A DNA stretch of 64,000 nucleotides from Streptomyces sp. SID8374 (GCF_009865135.1 NZ_WWGH01000001.1:992001-1056000), one strand, 5' to 3'; counted from the stretch's first letter, positions 17,784 through 26,454 are shown. A program made the numbers and translations. The notes: generated by a model from the letters alone, not told the origin.

Positions 17784-19051
17784 TCCACCCCCAGCGCCGC
17801 GGCGGCCTCGGCCCCCGAGCGGCAGCCGTCCTCGTGGAAACCCCAGCCGTGGTACGCCCCCGCGAAGGCGGTGACGGGCCCGGAGAGGGCGGGCAGCCGG
17901 GCCTGGGCGGACACCGACTCCGGGGTGTAGACGGGGTGTTCGTAGACCATGCGGGCCCGTACCGAATCGGGGTCGACCCGGTCGGAGCCGTTCAGCGTGA
18001 CGACGAAGGTCTCGGGCGCGTCGAGTCGCTGGAGCCGGTTCATGTCGTAGCTGACGGTGACCCGGTCGGCGTCGGCGGCGCAGGAGGGCATCAGGTAGTT
18101 CCAGGAGGCCCGGGCGCCCCGGCTGCGGGGCAGCAGCGTGGTGTCGGTGTGCAGGAGTGTGGGGTTACGGGAGTACGTGAAGGCGCCGAGCGTCTCCCGT
18201 TCGGCGTCGGTCGGGTCGGCCAGCAGCCGGAGCGCCTGGTCGGGGTGGGTGGCGATGACGACGGCGTCGTACGGGGTGGTCGTGCCGTCCTCGGTGGTGA
18301 GGTCGACGCCGTCCGCGTGGCGGGTGACGGCGCGGACCGGGGTCGCGGTGTGGACGGCGGTGAGCTGCTTGGCGACGCGCTCCACGTACGCGCGCGAGCC
18401 GCCGGTGACGGTCCGCCAGACCGGGGAGCCGCCGATGGCGAGCATGCCGTGGTGGGACAGGAACGCGAAGAGGTAGCGGGCCGGGTAGCGCAGGGCGGTG
18501 ACCGGGTCGCAGGACCAGACGGCGGAGACCATGGGGGTGAGGAAGTGGGCGCGGAAGTACCGGGAGAAGCGGCCGCGCCGGGCGAACTCGCCCAGCGTCA
18601 TGTCGGTGGCCGGCCCCTCCGGAAGCTCCAGCAGCGCGCGGGCGGCACGGTGGAAGCGGGTCACCTCGGCGAGCATCCGGAGGTAGGGGCCGCGCAGGGC
18701 CGAGCGCGGCTGGGCGAAGAGCCCGGCGGGCCCGCGGGCGCCCGAGTACTCCAGGCCGCACCCTTCACACCGTACGGACATCGACATCTCGGACTCCTGG
18801 GTGGCGACGCCCAGTTCGTCGAAGAGCCGCAGCAGGTGGGGGTAGGTCCGCCGGTTGTGCACGATGAAGCCCGAGTCGACACGGTGCACCCGGCCGTCGG
18901 AGGCGTCCAGCTCATGCGTGTGGGCGTGGCCGCCGATACGGTCGTCCGCCTCGTACAGCGTGACGTCGTGGGCCCTCCGCAGAACGTGCGCTGCGGTCAG
19001 TCCCGCCACTCCGCTGCCCACCACGGCTGTCCGCCGCCGCTCCCGTGCCAT
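17777..19051 (-). CDS. FAD-dependent amine-oxidase-type oxidoreductase
   Basis: About 424 residues. The N-terminal dinucleotide fold (AVVGSGVAGLTAAHVLRRAHDVTLYEADDRIGGHAHT) binds FAD, and the C-terminal part (LPALSGPVTAFAGAYHGWGFHEDGC) matches NAD(P)-binding flavin monooxidases. Such proteins accompany cyclopropane-synthase-like genes; the M. tuberculosis equivalent is Rv0449c. ATG 19051 has GGAGGGAG seven bases upstream; the longer frame to 19189 runs through the promoter and is rejected. It is the first gene of the five-gene operon and lies about 60 bp downstream of a SigK-type promoter. A role in desaturating or reducing a lipid intermediate is inferred only. Confidence 0.9.
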   Translation of the reverse strand: MARERRRTAVVGSGVAGLTAAHVLRRAHDVTLYEADDRIGGHAHTHELDASDGRVHRVDSGFIVHNRRTYPHLLRLFDELGVATQESEMSMSVRCEGCGLEYSGARGPAGLFAQPRSALRGPYLRMLAEVTRFHRAARALLELPEGPATDMTLGEFARRGRFSRYFRAHFLTPMVSAVWSCDPVTALRYPARYLFAFLSHHGMLAIGGSPVWRTVTGGSRAYVERVAKQLTAVHTATPVRAVTRHADGVDLTTEDGTTTPYDAVVIATHPDQALRLLADPTDAERETLGAFTYSRNPTLLHTDTTLLPRSRGARASWNYLMPSCAADADRVTVSYDMNRLQRLDAPETFVVTLNGSDRVDPDSVRARMVYEHPVYTPESVSAQARLPALSGPVTAFAGAYHGWGFHEDGCRSGAEAAAALGVEW

Positions 19052-19112
19052 CCCGGGCTCCCTCCGGTCCTTCTGCGCTGTTCGGAGCAGTACCGAGACG
19101 CTCCTCGCACTC

Positions 19113-19141
19113 CATTCGTCGCAGGTGGCCGAAAGGATTGG
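19113..19141 (-). promoter_or_regulatory. SigK-type promoter of the lipid-modification operon
   Basis: Read on the minus strand, CCAATCC (19141-19135) is followed after exactly 16 bp by CGAATG (19118-19113). The ATG of the FAD oxidoreductase lies about 60 bp downstream. The element is back to back with the fasciclin-side promoter at 19186-19214. Confidence 0.75.
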
Positions 19142-19185
19142 TCGATGATCGGAAGTACCTCGATCGAGTGAATGCACCCGCCGGA

Positions 19186-19214
19186 CCAATCCGCGGGGAG
19201 CCCCGCGCCGAATC
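19186..19214 (+). promoter_or_regulatory. SigK-type promoter facing the fasciclin gene
   Basis: CCAATCC at 19186-19192 and CGAATC at 19209-19214, with 16 bp between, is the same arrangement as at sigK. The spacer itself is a GC palindrome (GCGGGGAGCCCCGC). The next gene on this strand starts at 19720, which would give a leader of about 500 bases. Confidence 0.7.
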
Positions 19215-19719
19215 CCTTACGTGAGAGCAGATCGGAACACCTCGCGGACGGACGGGACCCTCGGGTCCCGGCGGTCCCGCCCGGCGCGCGCCTTGTTCGC
19301 CGCGCCCGGCGGCCCGGCCTCCGGGCCCGGTGCGCGGTGTGCCGCCCCCTCGCCCTCCGCGCCCCACGTGCACCGGCCGGCGCCGGTCACCGCGGTGGGC
19401 GGGGCGGGCCGGCGGTCCACCCCGTCGGGGGCTCCGGTCTGCGGCGCGGTCGGCGGCGGCAGCGCCGCACGGACGGCCGGGGAGCCGTTCGTGCGGTGCG
19501 CCGCCACCGGTCGGGGGCGCCGGGCCGGCCGCAGGAGCGAGGCGGCTCCTGGTCGGACGACCGGCTCCGGCACCGGGTCCGTCTCCTGCGGCTGGGAGAC
19601 GGACCACGGAACGCCGGCGCCGGCGCCGCACCGCGCCCCTCCCCACCCACCTCTCCCCTGAGCACCTCCGTCTCCTCCCGTCCCCTCCCGCTCAAGACCA
19701 TCGATCCAGGAGAAACACC
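19215..19719 (+). other. 505-bp stretch without a recognisable gene
   Basis: All open frames here translate to arginine-, alanine- and proline-rich sequence with no family resemblance, signal peptide or good ribosome-binding site. The last 70 bases are strongly pyrimidine-rich. If transcription starts at the SigK-type promoter, this becomes a very long 5' leader of the fasciclin mRNA. A decayed gene or a second promoter nearer 19720 are alternatives. Confidence 0.5.
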
Positions 19720-20367
19720 ATGAACACCCTCCACTTCCGCCGCACCGCCGTCGCCGTGGCCGCCGCAGCCGTGCTGCCGCTGGCCCTGACCGCCTGCTCC
19801 TCGGGGGACTCCTCCAAGGACTCGGCCGCGGGCTCCACCCCGAGCGCGGCCGCCTCGACGAGCGCCTCGGCCGACGACTCCATGACCACGGACAAGCCGT
19901 TCGGCCCGGGCTGTGCGTCCGTGCCGCAGGACGGCGCGGGCTCGTTCGACGGCATGGCGAAGGACCCGGTCGCGACGGCCGCCTCGAACAACCCGGAGCT
20001 GTCGACGCTGGTGACCGCGGTGAAGCAGGCCGGCCTGGTCGACACGCTCAACAACGCCGAGAACATCACGGTGTTCGCCCCGAGCAACGACGCCTTCGCC
20101 AAGATCCCGAAGGCCGACCTGGACGCCCTGCTGGCCGACAAGGCCGAGCTGACCAAGGTCCTCACATACCACGTGGTGGGCGAGAAGCTGACGCCGAAGC
20201 AGCTGGAGAAGGGCTCCTTCGACACGCTGGAGAAGAGCAAGCTGACGACGGCCGGTTCGGGCACGGAGTACACCGTGAACGACGCCTCGAAGGTCGTCTG
20301 CGGCAACGTCCCGACCGCCAACGCGACGGTGTACATCGTCGACTCGGTCCTGATGCCCCCGAAGTAA
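19720..20367 (+). CDS. Fasciclin-domain surface lipoprotein (MPT70/MPT83-like)
   Basis: The 215-residue protein has a signal peptide ending in the lipobox LTAC (C26), then a Ser/Ala-rich linker. One fasciclin domain fills about residues 70-215, with the H1 motif ITVFAPSNDAFAKIP and the H2 motif TVYIVDSVLMPP. ATG 19720 follows AGGAGAAACACC. It should be anchored to the outer face of the membrane and take part in adhesion or envelope organisation. Related mycobacterial proteins (MPT70, MPT83) are the main targets of SigK, and a SigK-type promoter lies upstream here. A perfect 20-bp hairpin follows. Confidence 0.92.
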   Translation: MNTLHFRRTAVAVAAAAVLPLALTACSSGDSSKDSAAGSTPSAAASTSASADDSMTTDKPFGPGCASVPQDGAGSFDGMAKDPVATAASNNPELSTLVTAVKQAGLVDTLNNAENITVFAPSNDAFAKIPKADLDALLADKAELTKVLTYHVVGEKLTPKQLEKGSFDTLEKSKLTTAGSGTEYTVNDASKVVCGNVPTANATVYIVDSVLMPPK

Positions 20368-20379
20368 CCCCAGGGGTGT

Positions 20380-20427
20380 GACGAAGGGCGGTGGGCCGCG
20401 ATTCTCTGCGGCCCACCGCCCTTCGTC
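20380..20427 (+). terminator. Hairpin terminator after the fasciclin gene
   Basis: A perfect 20-bp stem (20380-20399 with 20408-20427) has an 8-base loop. It lies 12 bases after the stop and has no U-tract. Confidence 0.85.
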
Positions 20428-20548
20428 CTGTCCGGGGATACACACAGGGTGCACATAAGGGGCAGATAAGAGCAGAATGGATATATGGGTGCCTGGCGCG
20501 CACTCCGCGCGGCGTCGGGGCCCGCAGGACCGAAGGAGACGAAATCTC

Positions 20549-20998
20549 ATGAGCAACGTCTCGGACGCCAGGAGTGACCTCAGGGGTGACATATCGGGCC
20601 ACCCCGACGCCTCCGAAATGCGCGCACGGTACGACAAGATGATGGGCGGCCGCGATGTGGCCCTGGTGGACGCGCCGGTGTTCCTCGTCGGCCTCTACTG
20701 CGCCGTCTCCCCGTGGGTGCTCCACTTCACGGCCAGCCAGCCCGCCCTGGTGACGCACAACCTCGTGATGGGTATCGCGATCGCCGTCCTGGCCCTGGGC
20801 TTCACCGTGATGCCCGAGCGGATGTACGGCCTGAGCTGGGCGATGTGCGCGATCGGTGCGTGGGTCATCGTGTCGACCTGGGTGGTCGGAAGCAGCCCGG
20901 ACACGGGAGTCGTGATCAACAACATCATCGTCGGCGGACTGACGGTGCTGCTGGGCCTGGTCTGCGCCGGAGCGGCGATGAGAAGCCGCAACACGTGA
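20549..20998 (+). CDS. SPW-repeat integral membrane protein
   Basis: The 149-residue protein has a hydrophilic N-terminus and four membrane helices arranged as two SPW repeats. The first shows the motif AVSPWVLHF, the second the degenerate IVSTWVV. The family is common in actinobacteria and proteobacteria and has no known function. ATG 20549 follows AAGGAG. It is transcribed alone. The upstream 100 bases are unusually A/T-rich for this genome (ATACACACA, GATAAGAGC, ATATATG), so they probably hold the promoter. Confidence 0.85.
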   Translation: MSNVSDARSDLRGDISGHPDASEMRARYDKMMGGRDVALVDAPVFLVGLYCAVSPWVLHFTASQPALVTHNLVMGIAIAVLALGFTVMPERMYGLSWAMCAIGAWVIVSTWVVGSSPDTGVVINNIIVGGLTVLLGLVCAGAAMRSRNT

Positions 20999-21084
20999 CA
21001 AGCCCGGCCACTTTCAGCCCTTGCGGCGTCGGCGCTTCCCCCGCCCCTCAGGCATGACTTCCCCCCTCTGCGGCGCGGCTCCCC

Positions 21085-21246
21085 CAGCCCCTCCGGCGCC
21101 TGAGGAGCGGGGTCCGGGGCAGCGCCCCGCCTCACCCCCAGCCCCTCCGGCGCCTGAGGAGCAGGGCCCGGGACAGTGCCCCGCCTCACCCCCAGCCCCT
21201 CCGGCGCCTGAGGAGCAGGGCCCGGGGCGGGGCCCCGGTTTCGGGA
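21085..21246. repeat. 54-bp tandem repeat, three units
   Basis: Units begin at 21085, 21139 and 21193 with CAGCCCCTCCGGCGCCTGAG, giving an exact 54-bp period. The first two differ at about six positions and the third diverges in its last third. Each contains a GGGTCCGGGGC/GCCCCG-type hairpin. Similar 'CCCTCCGGCG..TGAGGAGC' elements are scattered between genes in Streptomyces. It fills the 330-bp gap between the convergent SPW and helY genes and may end transcription. Confidence 0.85.
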
Positions 21247-21328
21247 AGGGGCGGGTAGGGGAACAGGCCCGCCGCGGGCGACCCACCACCCCCGCCCCGC
21301 ACCCCACCGGCCCCGCCCCGCACCGGCA

Positions 21329-24169
21329 TCAGCCCACAGAGCTGTAAGCCACAACCCCCCGCAACACCGAATCAACCGCCTTCCGCGCATTACGAGAAAC
21401 AGAACTCGCCCCCGCACTCCCCTCCCGAGGAGCCGCCGCAGCCACCTGCCCCAGCACGTCGATCACCTGCTTGCACCACCGTACGAAGTCTCCCGCCGGC
21501 ATCTCCGCCTCGCGCAGCACCTCGTCCAGCGTGCGCCCGGAGGCCCACATGTAGACCGCCCAGGCGAAGCCGAGATCGGGCTCGCGCTGTCCGACCCCCT
21601 CCGTCTGGTTGATCTTGAAGTCCTCCTCCAGCGCGTCCAGCCGCCCCCAGATCCGCACCATCTCGCCCATGGCGACCTTGGCGGGCCCGGACGGCAGCTT
21701 GGGCGCCACCGCGTCGTCCGCCTGGCGCGCCTCGTAGACCAACGCCGAGACGCAAGCCGCCAGTTCGGCGGGGTTGAGCCCTTCCCAGACCCCCTCCCGC
21801 AGACATTCACTGGCCAGCAGGTCCAGCTCCCCGTACAAGCGGGCCAGCCGCCGCCCGTTCTCCGTGACCTCATTGCCCCGGAGGTAGTCCAGCTCGGTCA
21901 GGAGCGCGACGATCCGGTCGAAGGTCCGGGCGATCGTGTTCGTCCGCCCCTCGATCCGCTGCTCCAGCTGCCGCGTGTCCCGCTGCAACCGGTGGTAGCG
22001 CTCAGCCCACCGCGCATGGTCCTCGCGCTCGTCGCACCCGTGGCACGGGTGCGCGCGAAGTTCCGTCCGCAGCCGGGCGATCTCGCGGTCGTCGGCGGCC
22101 GGCGCCCGGCCCTTGCGGTGCCGGTCGGGCACGATGTGCCCGGCCTTCGTCCGAAGCGCGGAGGCCAGATCCCGCCGGGACTGCGGTGAGCGCGGGTTGA
22201 ACGACTTCGGGACCCGCATCCGGTCCAGCGCCTCCACCGGCACCGGGAAGTCCATCGAGGCCAGCCGCTTGACCTGCCGCTCGGCGGTCAGCACCAGCGG
22301 CCGCGGCCCGTCGTGGTGGTCGAACCCTCGGTGCCCGTTGGCCCGCCCGGCGGGCAGACCCGGATCCAGCACCAGCGCGAGACCCGCGAACTTCCCCGTC
22401 GGCACATGGATGACATCGCCCGGCTTCAGCTTCTCCAGCGAGGAGGCCGCCGCCGCCCGCCGCTGCGCCGCGCCCTGCTTGGCCAGCTCCGTCTCCCGGT
22501 CCTTGAGGTCGCGGCGCAGCCGCGCGTACTCCTCGAAGTCACCGAGGTGGCAGGTCATGCCCTCCTTGTAGCCCTCCAGCCCCTCCTCGTTGCGCTGCAC
22601 CTGCCGCGAGATCCCGACCACGGACTTGTCCGCCTGGAACTGGGCGAACGAGGTCTCCAGCAGCTCCCGCGACCTGTGCCGCCCGAACTGCTGCACCAGG
22701 TTGACCGCCATGTTGTACGAGGGGCGGAAGCTGGAGCGCAGCGGATACGTACGTGTCCCCGCGAGCCCGGCCAGCGCCGTCGGGTCCATGCCGCGCTGCC
22801 ACAGGACCACCGCGTGGCCCTCGACGTCGATGCCACGGCGTCCGGCCCGGCCGGTGAGCTGGGTGTACTCGCCGGGGGTGATGTCGGCGTGCTGCTCACC
22901 GTTCCACTTGACGAGCTTCTCCAGGACCACGGAGCGCGCGGGCATGTTGATGCCGAGCGCCAGGGTCTCGGTGGCGAAGACCGCCTTCACCAGACCCCGT
23001 ACGAACAGCTCCTCCACGACCTCCTTGAAGGTCGGCAGCATGCCCGCGTGGTGCGCGGCGATGCCTCGCTCCAGCCCTTCGAGCCACTCGTAGTACCCCA
23101 GGACGTGCAGGTCCTCGCCGGGGATGGAGGCCGTCCGCTCCTCGACGATCTCGCGCACCAGCCGCCGCTTGTCCTCGTCGTTGAGCCGGAGCCCCGCGTA
23201 CATGCACTGCTGGACGGCGGCCTCGCAGCCGGCCCGGCTGAAGATGAAGGTGATGGCCGGGAGCAGCCCCTCGTTGTCCAGCCTCTCGATGACCTCGGGC
23301 CGGCCGGGCGTCCAGATCCGGCTGCGCTGGCGCCGCTCGCGCTCGCGGTCGGCCTCGCGGACCATCTTGCCCCGGCGGCGGTCACGGGGGTTGTAGCCGT
23401 TCTGGTTCTCCATGCGAGCGAGCCGGACCAGGTCCGGGTTGACCTCGCGGCGTCCGGCGCCCCGGCCGCCGTGGTCGGTGGCCTCCTCGAAGAGGTCGTA
23501 CATCTTGCGTCCGGCCATGACGTGCTGCCAGAGCGGCACGGGCCGGTGCTCGGAGACGATCACCTCGGTGGAGCCGCGCACAGTGTCCAGCCAGTCGCCG
23601 AACTCCTCGGCGTTGGACACGGTCGCCGACAGGGAGACCAGAGTCACCGACTCCGGCAGGTGGATGATCACTTCCTCCCACACCGCGCCCCGGAAGCGGT
23701 CGGAGAGGTAGTGCACCTCGTCCATGACCACATAGCCGAGGCCGGAGAGCGACTGCGAGCCCGCGTACAGCATGTTCCGCAGGACCTCGGTGGTCATCAC
23801 GACCACCGGCGCCTCGGAGTTGACGCTGTTGTCGCCGGTCAGCAGGCCGACCTTGTCCGCGCCGTACCGCTTGACGAGATCGGCGTACTTCTGGTTGGAG
23901 AGCGCCTTGATCGGCGTGGTGTAGAAGCACTTGCGGCCCTGCTCCAGGGCCAGGTGCACGGCGAACTCGCCGACGATCGTCTTGCCCGACCCCGTCGGGG
24001 CGGCGACCAGCACCCCCTTGCCCGCCTCAAGGGCCTGGCAGGCCTCGATCTGGAACGGGTCCAGTCCGAACTCGTACATCTCCCGGAAGGGCCCGAGGGC
24101 CGTCGCCATCTCGGCCGCACGGGCGCGGGATGCCTGGTATCGCTCAGCTGGTGAGAGGTCCTCTGTCAT
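21329..24169 (-). CDS. helY: Ski2/Mtr4-like DEAD/DEAH-box RNA helicase HelY
   Basis: The 946-residue helicase has Walker A LVAAPTGSGKT (about 54-64), the DEVH box VMDEVHYL, motif III LSATVSN, and LAVGLN-like motif V (LALGINMPARSVVLEKL) with the QLTGRAGRRG motif VI. The C-terminal third is the Ski2-type DSHCT region with helical arms. The ATG at 24169 gives the usual MTEDLSPAERYQ N-terminus; the frame is open eight codons further. It closes the minus-strand block dagK-helY after tatAC, the same gene neighbourhood as in Mycobacterium (helY-tatC-tatA-pafC-pafB-pafA). Likely role: unwinding structured RNA during decay or ribosome assembly. Confidence 0.93.
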   Translation of the reverse strand: MTEDLSPAERYQASRARAAEMATALGPFREMYEFGLDPFQIEACQALEAGKGVLVAAPTGSGKTIVGEFAVHLALEQGRKCFYTTPIKALSNQKYADLVKRYGADKVGLLTGDNSVNSEAPVVVMTTEVLRNMLYAGSQSLSGLGYVVMDEVHYLSDRFRGAVWEEVIIHLPESVTLVSLSATVSNAEEFGDWLDTVRGSTEVIVSEHRPVPLWQHVMAGRKMYDLFEEATDHGGRGAGRREVNPDLVRLARMENQNGYNPRDRRRGKMVREADRERERRQRSRIWTPGRPEVIERLDNEGLLPAITFIFSRAGCEAAVQQCMYAGLRLNDEDKRRLVREIVEERTASIPGEDLHVLGYYEWLEGLERGIAAHHAGMLPTFKEVVEELFVRGLVKAVFATETLALGINMPARSVVLEKLVKWNGEQHADITPGEYTQLTGRAGRRGIDVEGHAVVLWQRGMDPTALAGLAGTRTYPLRSSFRPSYNMAVNLVQQFGRHRSRELLETSFAQFQADKSVVGISRQVQRNEEGLEGYKEGMTCHLGDFEEYARLRRDLKDRETELAKQGAAQRRAAAASSLEKLKPGDVIHVPTGKFAGLALVLDPGLPAGRANGHRGFDHHDGPRPLVLTAERQVKRLASMDFPVPVEALDRMRVPKSFNPRSPQSRRDLASALRTKAGHIVPDRHRKGRAPAADDREIARLRTELRAHPCHGCDEREDHARWAERYHRLQRDTRQLEQRIEGRTNTIARTFDRIVALLTELDYLRGNEVTENGRRLARLYGELDLLASECLREGVWEGLNPAELAACVSALVYEARQADDAVAPKLPSGPAKVAMGEMVRIWGRLDALEEDFKINQTEGVGQREPDLGFAWAVYMWASGRTLDEVLREAEMPAGDFVRWCKQVIDVLGQVAAAAPREGSAGASSVSRNARKAVDSVLRGVVAYSSVG

Positions 24170-24214
24170 CTTGCATACGAGCCTACCCGTCACCTCCGAC
24201 AGTCAGCCCGATCT

Positions 24215-25123
24215 TTAAATCCCCCCGGCTCTTGGCCCTGTCAGCACCCGTACGGCGCCCGGCACGCAGGCCGCCGTGAGCGGCAGCGCGCCCAGCGGTT
24301 CACCGTCCGCGTACGCCGTGACACCGGCCGCGGCCAGCTCGATCGTGGAGACCCGGTGGACGGTGACGGCGGGGTGGCTCAGGTGCGTGCCCTTGTAGAC
24401 CTTCGGGAACACCTTGAGGAGGGTGGCGCGGGAGCACTCCCCCACCACGGTCACGTCGAAGAGGCCGTCGTCCATCTCGGCACCGGCGCAGATCCGCATG
24501 CCCCCGCCGTACGTGGTGCCGTTGCCGACCGCGATGAGCGTGGCCTCGATCTCGCGGGCCGCTCCCCCGTCCAGCCGGATCCGGTACGGGATCGGGGCGA
24601 AGGCGGCCAGCTCCGCGAGGATGGCGAGGTCGTACTTGAACCGGCCGCCGGGGAAGCGCATCCGGTTGCCCCGGTCGTTGACCCGGGAGTCGAAGCCGGA
24701 GGCGAGGACGGAGCCGAACCAGCGCTCCCCGACCCGTCCGAGGTCGATGTCACGGTGGCCGCTCTCCTTGAGCGCCCGTGCGGCCCGCGCTCCGGCGGCG
24801 GCCGGGTCGCGGACCGGCAGGCCCAGCGCGCGGGCGAAGTCGTTGCCGGTGCCGACGGCGACGACGCCCAGCGGCGTGCTCGTCCCCGCGACGGCCTGGA
24901 GGGCGAGGGACATCAGCCCGTCCCCGCCCACGGCTATCAGCGCCCCGGTCCCCGCCGCCACGGCCTCGTGGGCCCGGCGCAGGGCGTCGTCGGCGTCCTC
25001 ACCGAGGACCGTACGGACGGAGAATCCTGCGTCCCGCAACGCGGAAGCGGCCGGCTGCGCGGCGTGCGCGCCCCGGCCGCCTCCTGCGGTGGGATTGACG
25101 AAGAGGGTGATCTCGCTGGTCAC
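24215..25123 (-). CDS. Diacylglycerol kinase family lipid kinase
   Basis: The 302-residue protein has VNPTAGGGRG near the N-terminus, the catalytic VGGDGLMSLAL loop (GGDG at about 66-69) and GTGNDFARALG, the DAGK signature. The C-terminal beta-domain ends with AYADGEPLG. It phosphorylates diacylglycerol or a related lipid using ATP, recycling lipid headgroups to phosphatidic acid. GTG start. It lies 19 bp after tatC and 45 bp before helY on the same strand, so it probably belongs to one transcript. DgkB and YegS are related; which lipid is used cannot be told. Confidence 0.9.
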   Translation of the reverse strand: MTSEITLFVNPTAGGGRGAHAAQPAASALRDAGFSVRTVLGEDADDALRRAHEAVAAGTGALIAVGGDGLMSLALQAVAGTSTPLGVVAVGTGNDFARALGLPVRDPAAAGARAARALKESGHRDIDLGRVGERWFGSVLASGFDSRVNDRGNRMRFPGGRFKYDLAILAELAAFAPIPYRIRLDGGAAREIEATLIAVGNGTTYGGGMRICAGAEMDDGLFDVTVVGECSRATLLKVFPKVYKGTHLSHPAVTVHRVSTIELAAAGVTAYADGEPLGALPLTAACVPGAVRVLTGPRAGGI

Positions 25124-25142
25124 CCTTCCGGACCCTACAAGG

Positions 25143-26108
25143 TCAGGTGATGTCGTCGTAACCGTTGAGCCGGTGCGAACGGGAGCCTTCCGACTCGCCC
25201 GACGCCTGCTCCGGCAGCGCCCTGCGCGGGGCCGCCACGGGTTCGATCCCGCCGACCGGCTCGGGGGTCAGGTCCAGCTCGGAGGCCTCGTCGTCGCCGA
25301 GCTCGGCGTCGGGGTTGTTGCGGTTGCGGCGCTTGTCGTTCAGCAGGGAGAAGCCGACGGCGATGAAGTAGAGGAGGGCGAGCGGACCGGCCAGCAGCAG
25401 CATCGAGATGGGCTCGCCACCGGGGGTGGCGAAAGCGGCGAAGACCGTCAGGCCGACGATCATGCCGCGCCACCAGCCGAGCATCCGCCTGCCGGAGATG
25501 ACGCCCGTCATGTTCAGTGCGATGAGCAGCAGGGGCAGCTCGAAGGCGAGCCCGAAGACGATCACCATGCGGACGAGCAGATCCAGATAGCTGTCGAGTC
25601 CGATCTGGTTCTGCACGTCGTCGGGGCTGAACCCGAGCATGATCTCCGCGGTCTGCGGCAGGATCGCGTAGGCGAGGTAGCCGCCGGCCAGGAAGAGCGG
25701 TGCGCCGACGACGGCGAAGGCGTAGGCGTAACGCTTCTCGCCCTTGTGCAGCCCGGGGGCGACGAAGGCCCACAGCTGGTACAGCCAGATCGGGGTGGCC
25801 AGCAGCACACCGGACATCAGCGCGACCTTGAGCGCGTTGGTGAACGGCCCGATGAGGGTGTCGGTCTTCAGCAGCGCGCAGGACTTGCCGTCGACGGTGG
25901 TGACGACGCCATTCTTGCAGCCGACCGAGTCCTGGATGGGGGCCAGGAGGAACTCGTAGATCTCCTTCTGGTAGAACGCCGCCACGATCATCACGACGAC
26001 GATCGCCAGCACGGCCTTCAGCAGCCGGTTACGCAGCTCACGCAGGTGATCGAGGAGAGGCATCCGCCCCTCGTCGTCCTTCTCCTGCTTGCGGGCAGAC
26101 TTGAGCAA
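25143..26108 (-). CDS. tatC: Twin-arginine translocase subunit TatC
   Basis: The 321-residue protein has six membrane helices and the conserved N-terminal MPLLDHLRELRNRLLKA, which forms the signal-peptide (RR motif) docking site. FELPLLLIAL in helix 5 is also typical. The last 70 residues form a charged cytoplasmic tail longer than in E. coli TatC. It works with TatA (50 bp upstream) to export folded proteins. Streptomyces use Tat heavily. No tatB is in the window; in actinobacteria tatB lies elsewhere. Confidence 0.97.
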   Translation of the reverse strand: MLKSARKQEKDDEGRMPLLDHLRELRNRLLKAVLAIVVVMIVAAFYQKEIYEFLLAPIQDSVGCKNGVVTTVDGKSCALLKTDTLIGPFTNALKVALMSGVLLATPIWLYQLWAFVAPGLHKGEKRYAYAFAVVGAPLFLAGGYLAYAILPQTAEIMLGFSPDDVQNQIGLDSYLDLLVRMVIVFGLAFELPLLLIALNMTGVISGRRMLGWWRGMIVGLTVFAAFATPGGEPISMLLLAGPLALLYFIAVGFSLLNDKRRNRNNPDAELGDDEASELDLTPEPVGGIEPVAAPRRALPEQASGESEGSRSHRLNGYDDIT

Positions 26109-26157
26109 CCCACTTCCCTCGTCTCGTGCGGCGGCTGTCGGCGGAGCGCGTCAGCGG

Positions 26158-26454
26158 TCAGCTCTGGGTGGTGGGGTTGGTCTCGTTGACCGGGCGGGAG
26201 CTGGTGACGTCCCCCGGAGCGGCCTGGATGGTGCGCGCGGTGGTGGACTGCGGGGGTGCCGGGTCCGCGACGGTCTCCGTCGTCGGCGTGGCGGTCGCCG
26301 CGTCGTCCTTCTTCATCGCCTTGGCCTCGCTCTTGAGGATGCGGGCCGACTTGCCGAGCGAACGCGCCATGTCGGGAAGCTTCTTGGCACCGAAGAGCAG
26401 CAGGATGACGGCGATGATCAGAACGATCTCGAGGGGCTTCAGATTGCCGATCAT
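26158..26454 (-). CDS. tatA: Twin-arginine translocase subunit TatA
   Basis: The 98-residue protein has an N-terminal membrane helix ([21 protein letters not shown]), the FG hinge at residues 21-22 and an amphipathic helix ([16 protein letters not shown]). A Thr/Pro-rich unstructured tail follows. ATG 26454 has AGAAGGA eight bases upstream; the frame is open six codons further. TatA forms the translocation pore with TatC, encoded next. A pyrimidine-poor 200-bp gap upstream (26455-26671) should hold the promoter and also has a CAGGCC-GCA-GGCCTG palindrome near the stop of the preceding small gene. Confidence 0.96.
   Translation of the reverse strand: MIGNLKPLEIVLIIAVILLLFGAKKLPDMARSLGKSARILKSEAKAMKKDDAATATPTTETVADPAPPQSTTARTIQAAPGDVTSSRPVNETNPTTQS

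Noticed and set aside
19172..19661. Open frames of about 145-185 residues between the divergent SigK-type promoters and the fasciclin gene
   Set aside because: Translations are arginine/proline-rich in every frame with no family resemblance or ribosome-binding site; typical of non-coding high-GC DNA.
20434..20548. Stress (SigB-type) promoter before the SPW gene
   Set aside because: The region is A/T-rich but lacks a clear GTTT-N14-16-GGGTAT pair.
22313..24154. Long plus-strand open frame of 613 codons opposite helY
   Set aside because: Antisense shadow caused by GC-rich codon use; helY has complete helicase motifs.
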